A stretch of 21,179 nt of DNA. Origin: Ophiothrix spiculata (taxonomy: Eukaryota > Echinodermata > Ophiuroidea > Amphilepidida > Ophiotrichidae). Below are positions 19,801-21,179 of this stretch, one piece after another. The position numbers were made by a program, and so were the translations under genes. The notes under the pieces are model-generated. The model saw nothing but the letters and a program-made list of their open reading frames with translations, made no database searches and was not told the DNA's origin. The stretch lies in NCBI GenBank assembly GCA_000969725.1, contig JXSR01S011415.1; one strand, 5' to 3'. Position 1 is the first letter of the stretch. The number at the start of each line of letters is the position of its first letter.

Positions 19801-19937
19801 AAAACATGTGCTCAAAATGTGACTGAACGGAAAAGCATATTTAACCAAGGATTTAATCAATTCTAAATAGTAAAAACATGATAAAAATAGAACATTTACT
19901 TACCTTTTGGTGATCTGGGCTGCTTTGGAGTCTTCAT
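1606..19937 (-). CDS. Pax: Paired-box (Pax) transcription factor, partial, five coding exons
   Basis: This is a sequence-specific nuclear DNA-binding regulator of the Pax family. The coding parts are joined from 19937-19904, 7582-7402, 6224-6027, 4018-3840 and 1824-1606. All four junctions have GT-AG signals and compatible phases, giving 270 codons of continuous open frame plus one base. The paired domain runs from about residue 17 to 144: the PAI half holds NQLGG and NGRPLP, then [47 protein letters not shown] and [13 protein letters not shown]. Domain positions 42/44/47 are Gln/Lys/His (residues 58, 60, 63), unlike the Ile/Gln/Asn of Pax6. A degenerate octapeptide lies at residues 246-253. 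No homeodomain and no stop codon are seen, so the 3' end is outside the window. Family membership is clear. The subfamily is not: Pax2/5/8 and Pox neuro/PaxA are both possible (the KEQL after FAWEI recalls REQL of Pox neuro). Confidence 0.93.
2115..2164. repeat. 26-bp tandem duplication
   Basis: The words TTTCCGGTTTTGCAGTTTTA occur twice in direct orientation, starting at 2115 and 2141, separated by a short AT spacer. This is a recent local duplication with no coding meaning. Confidence 0.8.
3165..3445. repeat. Diverged repeat cluster with TTATGAGTG / CACTCATAA ends
   Basis: GTGTGTTATGAGTG near 3172 is matched in inverted orientation by GCACTCATAACACAA near 3425, and internally the block with TTTTCAAAAAGTAGC followed by TCATAACAC is present twice in direct order (from about 3212 and 3376). 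It may be an old MITE or a duplicated SINE-like unit; the family is not recognised. Confidence 0.4.
3840..4018 (-). CDS. Pax: Pax coding exon 4, end of paired domain and linker
   Basis: The exon finishes Arg138 and encodes residues 139-197 plus one base. ILRNK ends the paired domain. The rest is a polar, proline- and glutamine-containing linker ([32 protein letters not shown]), as expected for the low-complexity region after a paired domain. The acceptor is ATTTTACAG/AATT and the donor GCAG/GTAAGC (phase 1). There is no similarity to a homeodomain. The start of the exon is fixed by homology (SSINR/ILRN) and its end by a clear donor followed by AT-rich intron sequence. Confidence 0.88.
4191..4277. 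repeat. 43-44 bp tandem duplication
   Basis: Two adjacent units each start AAATTGTCCACTATACACTC and end CAATCATTCAAATC(a/c)AGT (4191-4234 and 4235-4277), differing at only a few positions. A chance ORF runs across it, but the repeat itself is non-coding. Confidence 0.85.
4331..4520. mobile_element. Possible MITE with exact 23-bp inverted repeats
   Basis: The 23 bases at 4331-4353 (ccatcatgcattgcttccta + tgg) recur as their exact reverse complement at 4498-4520. The 144-base interior is AT-rich and non-coding. Perfect 23-bp arms are unlikely by chance and fit a small foldback or MITE. No clear target duplication is visible, so the ends may not be the true termini. Confidence 0.5.
5348..5609. 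mobile_element. MITE-like element with GGGNTCTCCACAC ends
   Basis: The left end gggctctccacac (5348-5360) matches the reverse complement of gtgtggagaacccc at the right end. A subterminal inverted pair follows: agatgaatgtagatt (5390-5404) and aatctacattcatct (5557-5571). The interior is richer in CpG than the surrounding intron. There is no ORF. The target duplication is unclear (perhaps ATT). Confidence 0.55.
6027..6224 (-). CDS. Pax: Pax coding exon 3, RED subdomain of the paired domain
   Basis: The exon encodes residues 72-138, completing Arg72 and ending in two bases of Arg138. It holds the linker and most of the C-terminal helical half of the paired domain: [65 protein letters not shown]. 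The [15 protein letters not shown] and VEKIA-YKR-NPT wording is closest to Pax2/5/8, while KEQL after FAWEI is closer to Pox neuro-type proteins. The acceptor is TTGTTACAG/ATAT and the donor AACAG/GTAAGT. The 198-bp length (1 + 65 codons + 2) fits both neighbours without a frameshift. Confidence 0.95.
6627..6930. repeat. Imperfect inverted repeat, 27-29 bp arms
   Basis: GCCGCCATCTTG-TTGTCGCTCATGGAG (6627-6653) pairs with the reverse complement at 6902-6930, with two small differences. The arms enclose about 250 bases. It may be a foldback element; no target duplication was found. Confidence 0.5.
7005..7367. mobile_element. Long-TIR non-autonomous element, copy A
   Basis: The core at 7096-7221 (from ggcaac through tggtaatttgactga to gttgtagtcaagta) is repeated in the same orientation at 17771-17896. 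The right end, about 7302-7367 (ataacttagccgaattttta, then tgcaaatagac), is the reverse complement of the left end of copy B at 17616-17680. That arrangement is what terminal inverted repeats of one element would give. The left end of this copy is degenerate and only approximate. No ORF is present. Confidence 0.55.
7402..7582 (-). CDS. Pax: Pax coding exon 2, PAI subdomain of the paired domain
   Basis: The exon encodes residues 12-72, with split codons at both ends (two leading and two trailing bases). It opens with a short acidic lead (MTEAEKA) and then the N-terminal helix-turn-helix half of the paired domain: [44 protein letters not shown]. The usual Pax wording GGVFVNGRPLP is changed to [11 protein letters not shown], and the glycine normally found in SKILGR is Val71. 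Domain residues 42/44/47 read Gln, Lys, His. The acceptor is TTGTTTCAG/TA and the donor GTCAG/GTAAGA. The length and boundary (inside the Arg of SKIL-x-R) match the normal position for an intron dividing paired-box coding sequence. Confidence 0.95.
7583..8156 (-). other. Start of Pax intron 1, no feature seen
   Basis: This is the AT-rich sequence directly upstream of exon 2. I see no ORF, repeat pair or RNA gene. It may hold the branch point and pyrimidine tract for the exon 2 acceptor, which has a short TTCTTGTTTCAG tract. Confidence 0.6.
8180..8904. mobile_element. 725-bp near-perfect palindrome (foldback element) flanked by TTAA
   Basis: Two arms of about 360 bp are inverted copies of each other around a spacer of about 8 bases at 8540-8547 (caaaaaaa). 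Matching pairs include gggcacagtt with aactgtgccc, aacccctcattttctgaaat with its complement near 8871, gatgatggttaggtcagttt with its complement near 8770, and tctagaaacacatgtctagg with its complement near 8635. Both outer ends read TTAA (8180-8183, 8901-8904), the piggyBac-type target. Weaker complementarity (aaaatgacccc with agggtcacttt) continues outside it, so the true ends are uncertain. No ORF; transcripts would form a very long hairpin. Confidence 0.7.
8922..9540. other. Intron 1 stretch, no gene
   Basis: There are only short overlapping chance ORFs on the minus strand. A perfect 18-bp palindrome, aaaacatacgtatgtttt, lies at 9100-9117. Nothing else is recognisable. Confidence 0.6.
9541..9742 (+). 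repeat. Homopurine (GA-rich) tract
   Basis: About 200 bases are almost entirely A and G on the plus strand, with GGAAA, GAAAGAAA and GAGG words and only scattered T or C. The minus-strand ORF here encodes only Phe, Ser, Leu and Pro runs and is a composition artefact. Such tracts can form triplex (H-DNA) structures under supercoiling. Confidence 0.85.
9874..9901. repeat. T-run/G-run junction
   Basis: A run of about nine T is followed directly by about fourteen G. Similar G or C runs occur near 3711, 13304 (C then A) and 14607, several beside repeats. This is slippage-prone low complexity. Confidence 0.8.
9949..10085. repeat. Short foldback with GAGTTACCCC arms
   Basis: The left arm, about 9957-9988 (gtgagttacccc, then gaagttacgccaagtcc), is inverted at about 10048-10078 (ggacttggtgtaattccgtg, then gggtaactc). 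Arms of about 30 bp with a 60-base loop suggest a small MITE. The loop also repeats the aactcgctttttt word. Confidence 0.6.
10189..11085. repeat. Degenerate AGGTCA-rich tandem array, unit about 155-190 bp
   Basis: Four units share the order: ataactca(a)gaaccc, cttgacc.tacctggacc, aaacttggaccatgca.agt, aattgg.ctcctcagtatttt, then aggtca-rich sequence. They begin near 10189, 10378, 10851 and 11006. The units contain many AGGTCA half-sites in direct repeat, for example 10289, 10299 and 10310 (spacers 4 and 5) and 10822, 10831 and 10842 (spacers 3 and 5). The second unit is split by an insertion (10504-10810). There is no coding potential. Confidence 0.75.
10504..10810. mobile_element. 307-bp insertion with TTTAACCCTAACC ends
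   Basis: The left end tttaaccctaacc (10504-10516) and right end ggttggggttaaa (10798-10810) are 12/13 inverted matches. The flanks align to the uninterrupted sequence of unit 1 (aaaattgacaggagagttgacc), so neighbouring units show where the insertion happened. The interior has further tggaccata/tatggtcca words in opposing orientation. No transposase is encoded, so it is non-autonomous; the family is unknown. Confidence 0.55.
11091..11726. other. Intron 1 stretch, no feature seen
   Basis: AT-rich, with a 70-codon minus-strand chance ORF (11150-11362) and no recognisable motif, repeat pair or RNA. Confidence 0.6.
11736..12634. mobile_element. 899-bp non-autonomous DNA transposon with 8-bp target duplication
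   Basis: The ends are inverted copies over about 40 bases: left cccgagggccactgccattg continuing caaggtggacaccatgc, right the same with a few changes (cccgggggccactgtcattg). Both sides are flanked by the direct repeat CGCTAAGG (11728-11735 and 12635-12642), an 8-bp target duplication as made by hAT-type transposases. Inside each end are several AAAGGGTA or TACTTGTTTAGGGTA words, resembling subterminal transposase-binding repeats. The 109-codon ORF at 11696-12025 crosses the element boundary and is not a gene. Confidence 0.8.
12643..13012. other. Intron 1 stretch, no feature seen
   Basis: AT-rich intronic DNA with scattered tacatgta words; no supportable gene or repeat structure. Confidence 0.55.
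13014..13125 (+). repeat. tRNA-derived SINE fragment
   Basis: A B-box-like GGGTTTGAGTCCTG follows gactcgcaggggttgc, as in the T-arm region of a tRNA. It is followed by the SINE-type block TGTCTCCTTGGACAAGAAA, comparable to TGTCCTTGGGCAAG in many animal SINEs. The A-box is degenerate, so this is an old SINE copy, not a functional tRNA gene. Confidence 0.55.
13304..13331. repeat. C-run/A-run low-complexity tract
   Basis: About ten C are followed by about nineteen A, with one small interruption possible. The tract ends an otherwise unremarkable chance ORF. Confidence 0.8.
13332..14300. other. Intron 1 stretch, no gene
   Basis: AT-rich sequence with several taggcctac words (for example near 14077-14112), typical of dispersed repeats in this genome. 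No ORF or paired repeat is supportable. Confidence 0.55.
14310..14700 (+). repeat. Possible SINE-like sequence split by the hAT MITE
   Basis: If the MITE and one target duplication are removed, the flanks join as gtggttactggttcaaatac. They then show A-box-like gtggtagcttgc and B-box-like ggttcaaatactgg at roughly tRNA spacing. The similarity is weak. Confidence 0.25.
14377..14649. mobile_element. 273-bp hAT-type MITE
   Basis: The left end CAGGCCCGTAGCC (14377) and right end GGCTATGGGCCTG (ending 14649) are inverted with 12/13 matches. The element is bracketed by the direct repeat GTTACTGG (14369-14376 and 14650-14657), an 8-bp target duplication. CAGG-type ends plus 8-bp duplications are the hAT signature. 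The interior has a run of G before caacgccccc and no transposase. The 98-codon ORF at 14216-14512 runs through the left end and is not a gene. Confidence 0.85.
14701..17615. other. Intron 1 stretch, no gene
   Basis: Nearly 3 kb of AT-rich DNA. The ORFs at 14918-15184 (88 codons), 15580-15762 and 16756-17037 (93 codons) have no recognisable domain, overlap ORFs on the opposite strand, and lack splice or family support. No paired repeat was found. Confidence 0.55.
17616..18000. mobile_element. Long-TIR non-autonomous element, copy B
   Basis: The left end (about 17616-17680, with attaaag, cagata, gtctatttgcac and taaaaattcggctaagtt) is the reverse complement of the right end of copy A. The core at 17771-17896 matches copy A in direct orientation. 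A degenerate right end is seen at about 17949-18000 (cataacctgtcaaaattta). No ORF is credible. Confidence 0.55.
18001..19903. other. 5' part of Pax intron 1, no gene
   Basis: AT-rich sequence between the long-TIR element and exon 1. The 121-codon plus-strand ORF at 18601-18966 shows no domain and no start context or splice support. The word ATTTCCTGCATACATG(c/t)T is duplicated at about 19441 and 19480. The first kilobase after a Pax first exon is a plausible place for intronic enhancers, but none can be shown here. Confidence 0.5.
19904..19937 (-). CDS. Pax: Pax coding exon 1 (N-terminus)
   Basis: The exon encodes a basic, proline-containing N-terminal peptide, [11 protein letters not shown], followed by one base of a split Val codon. 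The donor reads AAAAG/GTAAGT, close to consensus. The chosen ATG (19937-19935) is the first Met codon after an in-frame TGA at 20006-20004, which supports it as the start. Phase 1 at the donor fits exactly the two leading bases of the exon at 7582, completing GTA (Val12). The exon is very short and sits 12.3 kb upstream of the next coding exon, so its assignment rests on phase, splice signals and the upstream stop rather than on homology. An alternative start is Met14, inside exon 2. Confidence 0.72.
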
Positions 19938-20092
19938 TTTCGCAAATCGTACTACGCGGAAATCAAGAGCGAAATTTTCGTGCCTACTCAAGTCCTCGCC
20001 AGCTCAGGTGTAATTGGTTTTATGTCAGGTGAATTGTTAAAATCCGATAATAAAATTGATGTCTACTATTCCACAGCGTCCTTGCGAGTGCA
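19938..20092 (-). other. Predicted 5' UTR part of exon 1
   Basis: On the minus strand a strong acceptor, with a pyrimidine-rich run ending in CCATTTCAG, is followed at 20092 by sequence leading into the start codon. The frame of the ATG is closed by TGA at 20006-20004, so this stretch is untranslated. The acceptor makes sense with the donor at 20538. No transcript evidence is available here. Confidence 0.4.
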
Positions 20093-20537
20093 CTGAAATG
20101 GAATAAAAAGATTGCAAACTCATCAGAGCGAGTCGTCATGAAAAACAAATCTCTGAAAAGAAAATTGGCGATACACTATTGTGATTTATAAGAATAAAGA
20201 GCCGAAAGAATTCACTCGAGTGTGGGAAGATATGATTGCTGAATAAGCGGCTCTTCCGCCTTTTATTTTCTCTTTTGAAGCCCAGACACCAAGTCTGATC
20301 GGCCTTGGTGAACTAAAAATTAATTCCAGTACTTTAAATTCTTGACAAATATTTCTGCAAATTTTCACTTCTTCAACAAACTTGTGGAGACAAAATTAAT
20401 AATCGAACAAGAGAATCAGAGGAAGTTCACTATCAACTTCTAAGCATCGGAATTCATTACCGATCAAGGTTTCCTTTTGCACGGGTCGTCGATTCTCTTC
20501 CAGATCAGCAAAAAATACCCCAACAAAAATTACTTAC
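20093..20537 (-). other. Possible 5' UTR intron
   Basis: This is bounded by GTAAGT at 20537-20532 and CATTTCAG at 20093-20100 on the minus strand. No ORF of interest lies within it. Alternatively it is plain promoter sequence, if transcription starts nearer the ATG. Confidence 0.3.
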
Positions 20538-20620
20538 CGTGAAATCTATGCCATCTACTTTTAAATCGCAAACAACTTTTACTACGCAAATAATACATGT
20601 CAGTCACTTTTGATTGGAAA
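20538..20620 (-). other. Possible upstream non-coding exon and promoter-proximal region
   Basis: The minus strand reads TTTCACG/GTAAGTAA, a near-consensus donor with its last exon base at 20538. Joined to the acceptor at 20092 it would remove a 445-base 5' UTR intron. The sequence just upstream contains ATGGCATAG, a minimal upstream ORF that stops at once. A CCAAT box on the minus strand lies near 20611-20616. No convincing TATA box or initiator is visible, so the right-hand boundary is arbitrary. Confidence 0.28.
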
Positions 20621-21179
20621 TGAAATTACCCAAGCTAATCTTATGAATATTTATGAGGGCAATTAGACAATAGATGTGCGCAGTCGATTGAGTATTTGAC
20701 AATAGACTTCCAAGGCATTAGCAATCTTCTTTTATTACGTGGCCTCAACCTGTTATGTTAATTGAGTTGAATAAGCTTGAATAGTTAAATCAGAATAGCA
20801 TCATTTTAACACGCCTAAATGGGGCCCACCAAAGGTATCCAATTTCACAAAAAAAGACAATCAGTCTGGCGCACAATTTGATGGGCGATCATAAAAATAA
20901 AATAATTAAAGAATATTTTTATACAAATTATTTTGGAAACATATTTGTGATTTTAAATTTTCGGTTAAAATTTGTACTTCAGGAACAGTGATTTCCCAAT
21001 ATTGATCGAGAAGTTTAGGGATTTCCCCAAACCCAACATGTGAATCTTATGTTTATTTACACAAGGAAGCTGCTGGAGCGCCAAGTTAAAAGCACTGAAG
21101 CTGTGATAAAGTTTGTTTCAACTTCAAATATCCATACTTCAAATTCAATTGGGACGCACCATCAAACGTGAAAAACTCA
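20621..21179. other. 5' flanking region of the Pax gene
   Basis: This AT-rich stretch upstream of the gene has no supportable ORF. It contains several ATTA/TAAT homeodomain-type core words and CAAT words, which are expected by chance at this composition. It would be the place to look for proximal regulatory elements, but nothing specific is demonstrated by sequence alone. Confidence 0.4.

Overview
The window looks like metazoan nuclear DNA: AT-rich, with short conserved exons bounded by GT-AG splice sites, kilobase introns, and many short non-autonomous transposons and SINE-like repeats. The protein and repeat style (recurrent TAGGCCTA words, a CAGGCCCGTAGCC-ended element, AGGTCA-rich degenerate tandem repeats) suggest a marine invertebrate, most likely an echinoderm or hemichordate. 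That taxon guess is inference from style, not a match.

One gene can be supported. It lies on the minus strand and spans nearly the whole window: a paired-box (Pax) transcription factor. Five coding exons can be chained with matching splice phases: 19937-19904 (start, 11 codons plus one base), 7582-7402 (PAI half of the paired domain), 6224-6027 (RED half), 4018-3840 (end of the paired domain plus linker) and 1824-1606 (linker with a degenerate octapeptide). A donor at 20538 and a strong acceptor at 20092 suggest a spliced 5' UTR. The reading frame is still open at the exon 5 donor (1606). No homeodomain or C-terminal transactivation region is visible, so further exons should lie beyond the left edge.

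The paired domain carries Gln, Lys and His at domain positions 42, 44 and 47. This puts it with the non-Pax4/6 classes (Pax2/5/8, Pax1/9, Pox neuro/PaxA). Within those, the choice between Pax2/5/8 and Pox neuro/PaxA cannot be settled by eye.

The rest is intron and flank. Intron 1 (about 12.3 kb) holds a 725-bp near-perfect palindrome (8180-8904), a 200-bp homopurine tract (9541-9742), a small foldback (9949-10085), an AGGTCA-rich tandem array split by a 307-bp inverted-repeat insertion (10189-11085), an 899-bp element with 8-bp target duplications (11736-12634), tRNA-derived SINE pieces, a 273-bp hAT-type MITE (14377-14649) and one copy of a long-TIR element whose second copy is in intron 2. 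Introns 3 and 4 hold further inverted-repeat elements and small tandem duplications. I see no RNA gene, CRISPR array, operon or autonomous transposase, and nothing that looks like a new multi-gene system. The most useful points are the Pax gene's subfamily, its two competing exon 5 acceptors, and several structured repeats with clear insertion signatures.
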